This document shows, one piece after another, positions 1 to 5,888 of a DNA stretch of 8,618 bases. Both the position numbers and the translations under genes were made by a program. Position 1 is the first letter of the stretch. Every line of letters begins with the position of its first letter. The notes beneath the pieces are model-generated. The model was not told where the DNA came from. It did not search any database and saw nothing but the letters and a program-made list of their open reading frames with translations. The stretch lies in the NCBI GenBank assembly GCA_902496505.1, contig CABVBB010000060.1:1-8618 (forward strand), given 5' to 3'. This DNA is from an uncultured Peptococcaceae bacterium (GTDB lineage Bacteria > Bacillota > Peptococcia > Peptococcales > Peptococcaceae).

Positions 1-266
1 ATGGTGACATTTTTGCCTTCCTCAAAACCTTCGGCAGCCAAGCCGTCCACAAAACCCTTGTTGGCTTTGGTGAGCGCGTCATGCTCCGCCAGCTGAACGA
101 CACCAACGGTGTACATATCCTTGGCCTCAGGTGCCTGCTGTTCTGCTTGCTTTTGATCGTTGGCAGGCTCTTGAGGCGTGCTGCCTTGATTGCCGCAGCC
201 GGCCGCCATGCTCACCGTCATCCCCATGACCAAAGTCATCGCCATCATTTTCCAAATCTTCTTCAT
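1..266 (-). CDS. ABC transporter substrate-binding lipoprotein, second paralogue (partial, C-terminus beyond window)
   Basis: Partial gene; 88 whole codons are visible and the rest lies beyond position 1. It encodes a membrane-anchored solute-binding protein of the TrpX-like ABC_sub_bind family. A lysine-containing N-terminus (MKKIWK) and a Met-rich hydrophobic stretch lead to a lipobox ending AAGC with Cys24. A Gln/Glu/Ala-rich linker follows, then the mature fold starts around residue 52 (YTVGVVQ, EGKNVT). Over the first 38 residues of the mature domain, 19 are identical to the upstream neighbour, so the two are tandem paralogues. The start at 266 was chosen because AAGGA lies about 8 bases upstream; two in-frame ATGs at 272 and 275 fall inside or against that site. 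The gene lies 114 bases after its paralogue and probably shares its T-box-controlled transcript. Residue -3 of the lipobox is Ala rather than the usual Leu. The ligand is unknown; an aromatic amino acid is inferred from the leader. Confidence 0.9.
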   Translation of the reverse strand, partial: MKKIWKMMAMTLVMGMTVSMAAGCGNQGSTPQEPANDQKQAEQQAPEAKDMYTVGVVQLAEHDALTKANKGFVDGLAAEGFEEGKNVT

Positions 267-309
267 TACCATCATCCTTCCATCCTACAAAATTATTATG
301 CTGAGCACT

Positions 310-355
310 GTATTGCTACAACCATTCTACCCAGTTCTTCCCGTTTTAGCAATAC
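310..355 (-). repeat. Inverted repeat in the spacer between the two binding-protein genes
   Basis: Two perfect 9-base arms, GTATTGCTA at 310-318 and TAGCAATAC at 347-355, enclose a 28-base loop in the spacer between the two tandem genes. Neither strand has a T-run after the arms, so it is unlikely to be an intrinsic terminator. In the minus-strand transcript it would form a stem just after the first stop codon. That is typical of elements that stabilise the upstream message or set different expression of two cistrons; this role is inferred. A weak internal promoter (TTGTAG-like, then CATAAT-like with suboptimal spacing) lies just downstream and was not called. Confidence 0.5.
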
Positions 356-380
356 CCAATCCAAGTGAAAATCTTCCCGA

Positions 381-1418
381 TTACTGAGCTTCGCTGCCAA
401 CGATCTGGGCACCCTCCATGATATCTTCCGGAACGGTGATGCCTAAGCGGTCAGCCACTTCTTTATTGAGCACCAGCATGGTGTCATTAGCCGTCTCGAT
501 AGGCATGGTTGCTGGTTCTGCTTCGCCTTTTAAGATCTTAGCCGCCATAACGCCGGTCTGTTTGCCCAATTTGTAATAATCGATGCCCACGGTTGCCAAA
601 GCGCCGTCAGAGACCATGGAGGTCGCGCCAGTAACGATAGGCAGGCTGGCTTCGTCAGTCACCTGGACCAAAGTGGGGATCGCGGAAGCTAAGGTATTAT
701 CAGTCGGCACGTAGAGCACGTCGATCTTGCCTAAGAGGCTCTGAGCGGCCTGCTGGATGTCATTGACATTGGTGACCGTGGCTTCGACATATTCCAGATC
801 CAGGCTGGTGATATAGTCCTTCGCAATAGCCGCCTGCAATTCGGAGTTGACCTCATTGGAAGAATAGATCACGCCCACAGCCTTAGCATCCGGCTTGAAT
901 TTGAGCAGGAGATCGATCTGATCACTGATGGAGACCATATCGCTGACGCCAGTGACATTGTGGCCGGGTTTCTCATTGGACTCCACCAGCTTTGCTTCAG
1001 CATAATCGGTGACAGCGGTCGCTACGATCGGAATATCGCCCGTCGAATTGGCTACAGTCTGAGCAGCCGGTGTCGCAATGGCACAGATGAGATCCACATT
1101 ATTGCCTACGAAACGCTGAGCGATCGTCTGGAGATTGGATTGATCAGACTGCGCATTTTTGAAATCATAGGTGACATTTTCGCCCTCAGTGAAGCCGTTT
1201 TCCGCCATAGCGTCGATGAAGCCATCTCTAGCCAGATCCAGCGAACCATGCTCCATGTACTGGATGATGCCCACGTTGACCATTTCTGTCTGCTCAGCCT
1301 TTGGCTGTTCCGTCTTGGGATCAGCTTCCGCCGGTTTGTTGCCATTGCCGCAGGCGGTAAGCCCCAGCCCCATGCTCAAAACTAATGCTGCTGAAATCAT
1401 TTTTAAACTCTTTTTCAT
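381..1418 (-). CDS. ABC transporter substrate-binding lipoprotein, TrpX-like (ABC_sub_bind family)
   Basis: This 345-residue protein has the normal length for a periplasmic-binding-protein-like lipoprotein that hands a ligand to an ABC permease. Residues 1-23 form a lipoprotein signal (MKKSLK, hydrophobic core, lipobox LTAC with Cys23), then a Lys/Glu/Pro-rich tether to about residue 45. The mature domain opens with VNVGIIQYMEHGSLD and a GENVTYDF segment, typical of the family. Mid-protein stretches AVGVIYSSNE and DVLYVPTDNTLAS and the late segment LATVGIDYYKLGKQTG are further hallmarks. AAGGGG about 9 bases upstream supports the start. The characterised streptococcal relative TrpX binds tryptophan; here the T-box leader points to an aromatic amino acid, more likely phenylalanine. 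It is the first gene after the T-box and is followed by its paralogue. The partner permease and ATPase genes are not in the window and would be expected beyond position 1. Family assignment is firm, ligand inferred. Confidence 0.93.
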   Translation of the reverse strand: MKKSLKMISAALVLSMGLGLTACGNGNKPAEADPKTEQPKAEQTEMVNVGIIQYMEHGSLDLARDGFIDAMAENGFTEGENVTYDFKNAQSDQSNLQTIAQRFVGNNVDLICAIATPAAQTVANSTGDIPIVATAVTDYAEAKLVESNEKPGHNVTGVSDMVSISDQIDLLLKFKPDAKAVGVIYSSNEVNSELQAAIAKDYITSLDLEYVEATVTNVNDIQQAAQSLLGKIDVLYVPTDNTLASAIPTLVQVTDEASLPIVTGATSMVSDGALATVGIDYYKLGKQTGVMAAKILKGEAEPATMPIETANDTMLVLNKEVADRLGITVPEDIMEGAQIVGSEAQ

Positions 1419-1514
1419 TTTGAAACGCCCCTTTTTTGTGTTTTTTTAAGTGTATGCCCTCGACCTGCTGTGCAATACCTTCGCTTATTTGTCCTGCGCT
1501 TTTTGCAGAAAAAC

Positions 1515-1564
1515 AAAAAAACCTCCGACCCCTACAGAATTATCTCCTGTAAGGGACGAAGGTT
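1515..1564 (-). terminator. T-box regulated intrinsic terminator
   Basis: On the minus strand an 18-base arm beginning AACCTTCG (from 1564) pairs with an arm ending TCGGAGGTT around the loop GAGATAATT. There is one T-T mismatch and two G-U pairs. Seven T residues follow at 1521-1515. The UCCC in the 5' arm is also the partner of the GGG in the T-box, so terminator and antiterminator are mutually exclusive. Confidence 0.93.
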
Positions 1565-1803
1565 TGACTCCGCGGTACCACCCAATTTAGCCAAAAATCT
1601 GGCTCAGCTCATTCAGACACACTCACTTGTCCTAGCCCAATAACGGTGGCTGCCGTCCGCACCTACTCACCATTTCAGCGCGGCAACTCAAGAGGGAACT
1701 TCAGCCATTCTCACCACAGAAGCGCTTCCAGTCTTGACGCTTCCTCCCTGTCTGGCAATATCAACAGCCTACTTTCCTCTGTCCTCGTCTTTTCGTTTTC
1801 TTG
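1515..1803 (-). promoter_or_regulatory. T-box leader (tRNA-sensing riboswitch), candidate Phe specifier
   Basis: The minus strand carries the diagnostic T-box TTGGGTGGTACCGCG at 1585-1571, followed by a terminator. Stem I can be traced. The lower helix is AGAGG (1780-1776) with CCTCT (1695-1691). The AGTA of the specifier loop is at 1773-1770. An upper helix GCUGUU pairs with AAUGGC (1768-1763 with 1709-1704). The distal stem GAAGCG/CGCTTC has a loop containing CUGGAAG. The specifier strand between AAUGGC and CCUCU reads UGAAGUUC. Aligned on the GAA and GAG landmarks, this gives UUC (Phe, 1698-1696), with GUU (Val) one base earlier as the alternative. The bulge UGGU would pair with ACCA, meaning discriminator A. 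That fits tRNA-Phe or tRNA-Val but not bacterial tRNA-Trp (discriminator G). Uncharged tRNA would stabilise the antiterminator and switch on the two binding-protein genes. The class is near certain, the specifier moderate. Confidence 0.95.
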
Positions 1804-1809
1804 ATAGTG

Positions 1810-1839
1810 ATAATAGCACTCCTCACCAGGAATTGTCAA
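1810..1839 (-). promoter_or_regulatory. Sigma-A-type promoter of the T-box operon
   Basis: A perfect -35 TTGACA (1839-1834), an 18-base spacer and -10 TATTAT (1815-1810) stand on the minus strand. The predicted start is near 1803, immediately before T-box stem I. The near-consensus elements suggest strong constitutive initiation, leaving control to the leader. Confidence 0.85.
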
Positions 1840-1891
1840 GCCATTTTTCACTGCACGCTGAAATAAATCTTTTTCCAACCGCCAGATCCAC

Positions 1892-1907
1892 TGTGAAGTT
1901 TGTCACA
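1892..1907. promoter_or_regulatory. Perfect CRP-type palindrome (candidate CRP/FNR-family site)
   Basis: TGTGA-AGTTTG-TCACA is an exact match to the CRP half-sites with 6-base spacing. It lies between the divergent promoters. Its centre is about 96 bases upstream of the predicted T-box start and about 118 upstream of the predicted phosphodiesterase-operon start. The first distance is near a class I activator position. No CRP/FNR gene is in the window, so the binding protein is unknown; a chance match is possible. Confidence 0.45.
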
Positions 1908-1936
1908 AGGAACGCCAAACAATTCTTTCTTTTCCC

Positions 1937-1950
1937 CAACCAAATGGTTG
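1937..1950. repeat. Short palindrome CAACC-N4-GGTTG
   Basis: A perfect dyad of two 5-base arms around AAAT lies between the CRP-like site and the LysR-type dyad. It could be an additional operator half or upstream regulator site for the plus-strand operon. Dyads this short are frequent by chance, so only its location is suggestive. Confidence 0.25.
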
Positions 1951-1968
1951 ATAAACCGACTTTTTAGC

Positions 1969-1987
1969 GCATAAACAGATTCTATGC
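1969..1987. promoter_or_regulatory. Candidate LysR-type regulator box
   Basis: GCATA-AACAGATTC-TATGC is a perfect 5-base dyad with a 9-base centre and contains the LysR signature T-N11-A. It overlaps the position where the -35 element of the phosphodiesterase operon should be, centred about 40 bases upstream of the predicted start. No good -35 hexamer is present there, which fits an activator-dependent promoter. The regulator could be the LysR protein encoded at 5889-6821; this is inferred. Confidence 0.5.
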
Positions 1988-2011
1988 AATGCTTTTGTGC
2001 TATTTTATAAT
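1983..2011 (+). promoter_or_regulatory. Promoter of the phosphodiesterase-permease operon
   Basis: A consensus -10 TATAAT stands at 2006-2011. The hexamer 17 bases upstream (TATGCA, 1983-1988) is a poor -35 and lies inside the LysR-type dyad. The predicted start is near 2018, giving a leader of about 48 bases to the start codon. The -10 is convincing; the -35 is not. Confidence 0.55.
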
Positions 2012-2065
2012 ATACCCATAAGCTGATTTAATACTTATCTCACATAAGAAAGGATGCGATTAGCA

Positions 2066-4090
2066 ATGACACGCAAAACTTTAGCAGACAAGATCATCGT
2101 TTTAGGCGTCGATGGAATGGACCCACGCCTGAGCAAAAAATTTGTTGATGAAGGCGCCATGCCCAATCTCAAGACCATCATGGACCGTGGTGTCCATCGG
2201 GACGATCTCGTTTTATTAGGCGCTCATCCCACCATCACCCCGCCCATGTGGACGACACTGGCCACCGGCGCTTATCCCAACACTCACAGCATCACCTGCT
2301 TCTGGCGGCAGGATCCCCATGATCTGGACGCCATCAATTACAATTTGGACTCCAAAAACTGCCGAGCAGAACAGATCTGGAATGTTTTTGCTGAAGCCGG
2401 CAAAAAAACTTTAGTTTGGCATTGGCCGGGCAGTTCCTGGCCGCCAACTTCAGAGAGCCCCAATCTGCACGTCGTTGACGGTTCCCAGCCTGCGGCCATC
2501 AATATGGGCATTGCCATGCGTGACGGCGCCTACATCGTGGAAGCATCAGAAGCCCAAACAGAACTGATCCTCCAAACTTCTGACGATACTGCAGCCGGCG
2601 CAGGCTGCATCATTGACGACCTAGAGGTCGATGATGCTCCCTCTGATATCAGCGCCATCGCCTTCAGCTTGAAACCGGTGACCAACATCATGCTGTCGCT
2701 GACCGATGGAGAAGGCAGCATGGAGGACGATCTCAATCCCCGGGTACTCACGCCTATCAAGCCTGCTGCCGGCTGGGCCAAAGCACCAGAAGACGCTAAA
2801 GAATTCACTCTTCTCTTGCTCAAAGGCTATGTCCGCCGCTATGCGCTCATCCTCAAAAACGCTGAAGGCATTTATGATACCATTGCCCTCTATCGCAGCA
2901 AAAAAGACGAAACACCTATCACTGTTCTTAAAGGCGCTTTGGCGACCGACTTCCAAATCGTTGACCAGTATCAGCTGGAGGATAAGGTCATCGACTGCAA
3001 CCGCATAGCGACCCTTTGGGAGATCGCTCCTGACGGCTCACGTGTACGGATGATCTTCAGCAGCGCCATGGATTACACCCGTGATGAATTGTTTTATCCC
3101 CGCTCGCTTTATCAACAGGTGATCCAAGCCGCCGGCTACGTCCCGCCCGTTCCTTCCGGCGGTGCCGTCGATCCCGAGCTGGTCAGAGCCTATCACTTGC
3201 CTTTCTGGGCCAACTATACCAGCTGGCAGGCCAAAGCGCTCAATGCCGTCATCGCCCAAAATGGCTATGAGATCATCTTCTCCCACTTGCACAACATTGA
3301 CTGTGTTGGTCATAATTTCTGGATGTGGGCCAAAAACCGCCAGCGTTCCAACACTGACGAAAACGTCTATCAAGACTTCATGCGAGAAGTCTACAAAGAT
3401 ACTGACAAATATTTCGGTCAGTTCCTCCATCTCTTGGACGAGGGCTGGACGCTGGTCGTCACCTCTGACCACGGACTTCTCACCAGCTACGAAGAAATGC
3501 CGACTAATTTAGGCGATCCTTTGGGCGTCAATGCCGCTATCATGTACAAGCTGGGCTATACCAGTTTGGTCAAAACGCCAGAAGGCAAGCTCAAAAAGCA
3601 GATCGACTGGGCCAATACCCGAGCGCTGGCCGTCCGCGGCAACTACATCTGGATCAATCTCAAGGGCCGCAACAAATATGGCATCGTCGAGCCTGAAGAC
3701 AAATACGCTTTGGAAGAGCAGATCATCAATGACCTCTACAATTACCGCGATCAGTATGGCAATCGTGTCGTTTCCATCGTCCTGCGCAACAAAGATGCCG
3801 CTATCCTGGGTTTAGACGGCCCTGAGACCGGCGATCTGGTCTACTGGACCAACGAAGGCACCAACCGCTGCCACGGCGATTCCCTCTCCACCACCTTGGG
3901 CTATGCGGACACCTCGGTCTCACCGATCTTCGTTGCTGCCGGCCCCGGCTTCAAGCAAGGCTTGGTCACTGACCGCGTGATCCGTCAAGTGGATGTCGCT
4001 CCAACGCTCGCTTATATCGGTGGTATCCGCCTGCCAGCGCAAAGCGAAGGCTCCATCGTGCACCAGATCCTGGAGGATAGTGAACTCTAG
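2066..4090 (+). CDS. Alkaline-phosphatase-superfamily phosphodiesterase/phosphatase (type I phosphodiesterase/nucleotide pyrophosphatase-like)
   Basis: A metal-dependent hydrolase of 674 residues. All expected active-site pieces are visible in order. Asp16 is in VDGMDP. Thr58 in PTITPP, followed by LATGAYP, is the probable nucleophile. Asp412 and His416 are in NIDCVGHNF, Asp468 and His469 in TSDHG, and His603 in RCHGD. This is the two-metal layout of the nucleotide pyrophosphatase/phosphodiesterase branch. Residues 58 to 412 are far apart, about 230 residues more than in compact bacterial members, so an extra domain is inserted. There is no signal peptide or membrane helix, so the enzyme is probably cytoplasmic. 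The start at 2066 is preferred over the in-frame ATG at 2054, because the latter abuts AAAGG while AAGGATGCGAT resembles a full Shine-Dalgarno site for 2066. It is the first gene of an operon with the permease 133 bases downstream. The substrate cannot be told; a phosphodiester, phosphomonoester or phosphonate are all possible. Confidence 0.9.
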   Translation: MTRKTLADKIIVLGVDGMDPRLSKKFVDEGAMPNLKTIMDRGVHRDDLVLLGAHPTITPPMWTTLATGAYPNTHSITCFWRQDPHDLDAINYNLDSKNCRAEQIWNVFAEAGKKTLVWHWPGSSWPPTSESPNLHVVDGSQPAAINMGIAMRDGAYIVEASEAQTELILQTSDDTAAGAGCIIDDLEVDDAPSDISAIAFSLKPVTNIMLSLTDGEGSMEDDLNPRVLTPIKPAAGWAKAPEDAKEFTLLLLKGYVRRYALILKNAEGIYDTIALYRSKKDETPITVLKGALATDFQIVDQYQLEDKVIDCNRIATLWEIAPDGSRVRMIFSSAMDYTRDELFYPRSLYQQVIQAAGYVPPVPSGGAVDPELVRAYHLPFWANYTSWQAKALNAVIAQNGYEIIFSHLHNIDCVGHNFWMWAKNRQRSNTDENVYQDFMREVYKDTDKYFGQFLHLLDEGWTLVVTSDHGLLTSYEEMPTNLGDPLGVNAAIMYKLGYTSLVKTPEGKLKKQIDWANTRALAVRGNYIWINLKGRNKYGIVEPEDKYALEEQIINDLYNYRDQYGNRVVSIVLRNKDAAILGLDGPETGDLVYWTNEGTNRCHGDSLSTTLGYADTSVSPIFVAAGPGFKQGLVTDRVIRQVDVAPTLAYIGGIRLPAQSEGSIVHQILEDSEL

Positions 4091-4112
4091 ACTTCAACAC
4101 CTTTTTAAGACA

Positions 4113-4170
4113 GGCTTAGCCAGTATGAGACGATGATAGATCAGCCGCTCGCCTGGCTGAGCCAGCTTTT
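4113..4170 (+). promoter_or_regulatory. Alternative hairpins in the spacer between hydrolase and permease (possible attenuator)
   Basis: An 11-base-pair helix can form between GGCTTAGCCAG (4113-4123) and CTGGCTGAGCC (4153-4163), with one G-T pair and a 29-base loop. The downstream arm can instead fold on itself as CTGGC-TGA-GCCAG (4153-4165), followed at once by CTTTT (4166-4170), which resembles a weak terminator. The two folds exclude each other. This may tune how much of the hydrolase transcript reads into the permease, or mark a processing site. No ligand domain is recognisable. Confidence 0.45.
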
Positions 4171-4223
4171 ATAGGACAGATCCCTTTATTGCTGATACTT
4201 TCAAAAGAAAAGAGGAGAGTAAA

Positions 4224-5705
4224 ATGGCTGCTGTTACTACTGAAACTGCCCCTGCTAAAAGAGACCTCACTTGGCTGCACTACTTGGTCGTCTTCTTTTG
4301 TATGTTTATCCTGCACTACTTTATCCCGCCCTTTTACGGCTTGACAACGATAGGCGTTAACGTTTTATGTGTTTTTGTTGGCCTGATCTATGGCTGGGGC
4401 TTTGCTGGACTTTTAGTGCCCAGCTTGATGGCCATGGTTGCTCTGGGTTTTACGGGACTTTATACCGTTTCTGAAATCGTCGTACAAGGTTTTGGCAATG
4501 ATATCGTTATTTTCTGCGTTATGATGTTCATCGTCGTCGGCTGCCTGATCGATGTCGGTATCACTGAAATTTTTGCCGGCTGGCTGCTGTCACGCAAGTT
4601 TTTGCGGGGCCGGCCCTGGGCTGCCTCGGCTATGATCTGCTTCATTGCTTATGTCGTCGTTGCGCTGAGCAATAACTTCATCGCCATGTTTTTTGTCTGG
4701 GGCATTTGGTATGGCGTATTCAAGGCCTACCATTTCAAACCCTACTCGTCTTATGTGACCCTCATGCTCTTAGGCACCATCATCGGGGTTGCCCTGGGCT
4801 CCTTTATCCTTCCCTTCCACGGCACTGGACTCGTTATGCTGAGTGCCTTCAGCCGCATGGTGCCTGAGATCGGCATGATCAACTTCGCCACCTACATGCT
4901 GGCCGTTATTCCTGTGACCCTGCTTCTGTTCGTTGTTTACTTCCTTGTTTGTAAATATATTTTCAAACCCGATGTCAGCGCCTTGGCCAACGTTGATACC
5001 TCCAACTTAGTCGCCAAACGCGAAATGGGCCCTCGTCAGATCGTCACCACCGTTGTCTTCATTGGTATCATCGTCTCCCTGCTGCTCCCTGCTTTCCTGC
5101 CAGCAGATTTCTTTTTGGCAAAGATCTTAAACTCCTTAGGCTTCACTGGTCTAGCCTTTATTGCCTGCCTGATCTTGGTCATCGTTCGCGTTGACGGCAA
5201 GCCTATTATGAATTTTAATCAGATCGCCAAAGACAACGTGATCTGGGATGCCTTCTTCATGATGGTCGTCATCATGCTTCTTTCCCCCATCCTTTCCAAT
5301 CCAGATACGGGCATCAACGTCTTCATCGTCAAGCTGCTTTCGCCGATCATGACCATCAAATCACCTTACCTCTTTATGCTGATCTTCTGTGGAGCGCTCT
5401 TCCTGCTGACCAACTTTTTCAACAATATGATCATGGGCTTTTTATTCATGAATATCGCTGCCGCCGCCTTCGTGCCCCTTGGCCTCCATCCTTGGGTATT
5501 GATGACCTTACTGCTGATCTCCATGCATCTGGCCATCTTCTGCCCGGCAGCCAGCGGTCAGGTCGCTATCCTTTTCGGCTTGTCCGATTGGCTGAAGCCA
5601 AAGGATCTCTACAAAGCCACCTTCGCCACCGTGATCGCCTGGGCTGTCACCTTCCTCACTGTAGGCATTTTCTATGTCCGTTTCATCTTTAAGTTTTTTG
5701 CCTAA
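4224..5705 (+). CDS. Ion-transporter-superfamily (SLC13/DASS-like) anion or carboxylate permease
   Basis: A 493-residue integral membrane protein with a short charged N-terminus and about 11-12 hydrophobic segments. The two halves show an internal repeat typical of elevator-type transporters in this superfamily. Each half has a helix break with a paired Asn: LSNNFIA at residues 149-153 and FFNNMIMG at 399-405. These correspond in position to the SNT-type substrate and sodium motifs of classical DASS proteins but lack their Thr, so it is not a standard dicarboxylate or sulfate symporter. ILPFHGTG (195-202) and CPAASGQ (440-446) are the other conserved-looking loops after the repeats. GAGGAG lies 7 bases before the start. 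The gene follows the hydrolase and ends before a strong terminator, so the two form an operon. Substrate unknown; an organic anion, possibly phosphorylated or converted by the hydrolase, is inferred from context only. Confidence 0.85.
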   Translation: MAAVTTETAPAKRDLTWLHYLVVFFCMFILHYFIPPFYGLTTIGVNVLCVFVGLIYGWGFAGLLVPSLMAMVALGFTGLYTVSEIVVQGFGNDIVIFCVMMFIVVGCLIDVGITEIFAGWLLSRKFLRGRPWAASAMICFIAYVVVALSNNFIAMFFVWGIWYGVFKAYHFKPYSSYVTLMLLGTIIGVALGSFILPFHGTGLVMLSAFSRMVPEIGMINFATYMLAVIPVTLLLFVVYFLVCKYIFKPDVSALANVDTSNLVAKREMGPRQIVTTVVFIGIIVSLLLPAFLPADFFLAKILNSLGFTGLAFIACLILVIVRVDGKPIMNFNQIAKDNVIWDAFFMMVVIMLLSPILSNPDTGINVFIVKLLSPIMTIKSPYLFMLIFCGALFLLTNFFNNMIMGFLFMNIAAAAFVPLGLHPWVLMTLLLISMHLAIFCPAASGQVAILFGLSDWLKPKDLYKATFATVIAWAVTFLTVGIFYVRFIFKFFA

Positions 5706-5741
5706 AACAGCTTGATCGAAATACGAAATACGCTTGCCCAC

Positions 5742-5784
5742 AAGGCGGTGTTCTTTGCGCTGAGCGTAAAAACACCGCCTTTTT
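5742..5784 (+). terminator. Intrinsic terminator after the permease gene
   Basis: Perfect 11-base arms AAGGCGGTGTT (5742-5752) and AACACCGCCTT (5771-5781) run into five T residues (5780-5784). It lies 37 bases after the stop codon and separates the two-gene operon from the LysR gene. Confidence 0.92.
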
Positions 5785-5811
5785 ACATATCATCCGTCTG
5801 CAGAAGCACGC

Positions 5812-5841
5812 TGGACACGACCGCTTTGGCTATGCTACTAT
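5812..5841 (+). promoter_or_regulatory. Promoter of the first LysR-family gene
   Basis: TGGACA (5812-5817) and TACTAT (5836-5841) are separated by 18 bases, with an extended -10 TGC immediately before TACTAT. It falls just after the terminator and about 40 bases before the start codon, so the regulator has its own transcript. Confidence 0.6.
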
Positions 5842-5888
5842 TTCTATTTGATCATCCTTGCTACTCTACCTTATGGAGGTATCTCACC

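Noticed and set aside
81..368. Plus-strand open frame of 95 codons
   Set aside because: It is antisense to the lipoprotein gene and its spacer, is His/Arg/Leu-rich low-complexity sequence, and matches no family.
960..1449. Overlapping plus-strand open frames of 141 and 92 codons
   Set aside because: They are antisense to the well-supported binding-protein gene and have no plausible ribosome binding site or family features.
1704..1709. UGG in stem I of the T-box as a Trp specifier
   Set aside because: The triplet lies within AAUGGC, which pairs with GCUGUU on the 5' side of the stem, and the UGGU bulge does not fit the G discriminator of bacterial tRNA-Trp.
1734..1967. Plus-strand open frame of 77 codons
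   Set aside because: It covers the T-box stem I, its promoter and the operator region on the opposite strand; the structured RNA explains the sequence.
2054..2065. Upstream ATG giving a four-residue longer hydrolase
   Set aside because: The ATG directly abuts the AAAGG ribosome binding site with no spacing; the ATG at 2066 has a workable distance.
2530..3472. Several 97-144 codon frames on both strands inside the hydrolase gene
   Set aside because: All are shadows of the hydrolase frame, which has intact catalytic motifs throughout.
5712..5888. N-terminal extension of LTTR1 by 59 residues
   Set aside because: It covers the upstream terminator and the promoter; a GGAGGT site and the standard LysR N-terminus place the start at 5889.
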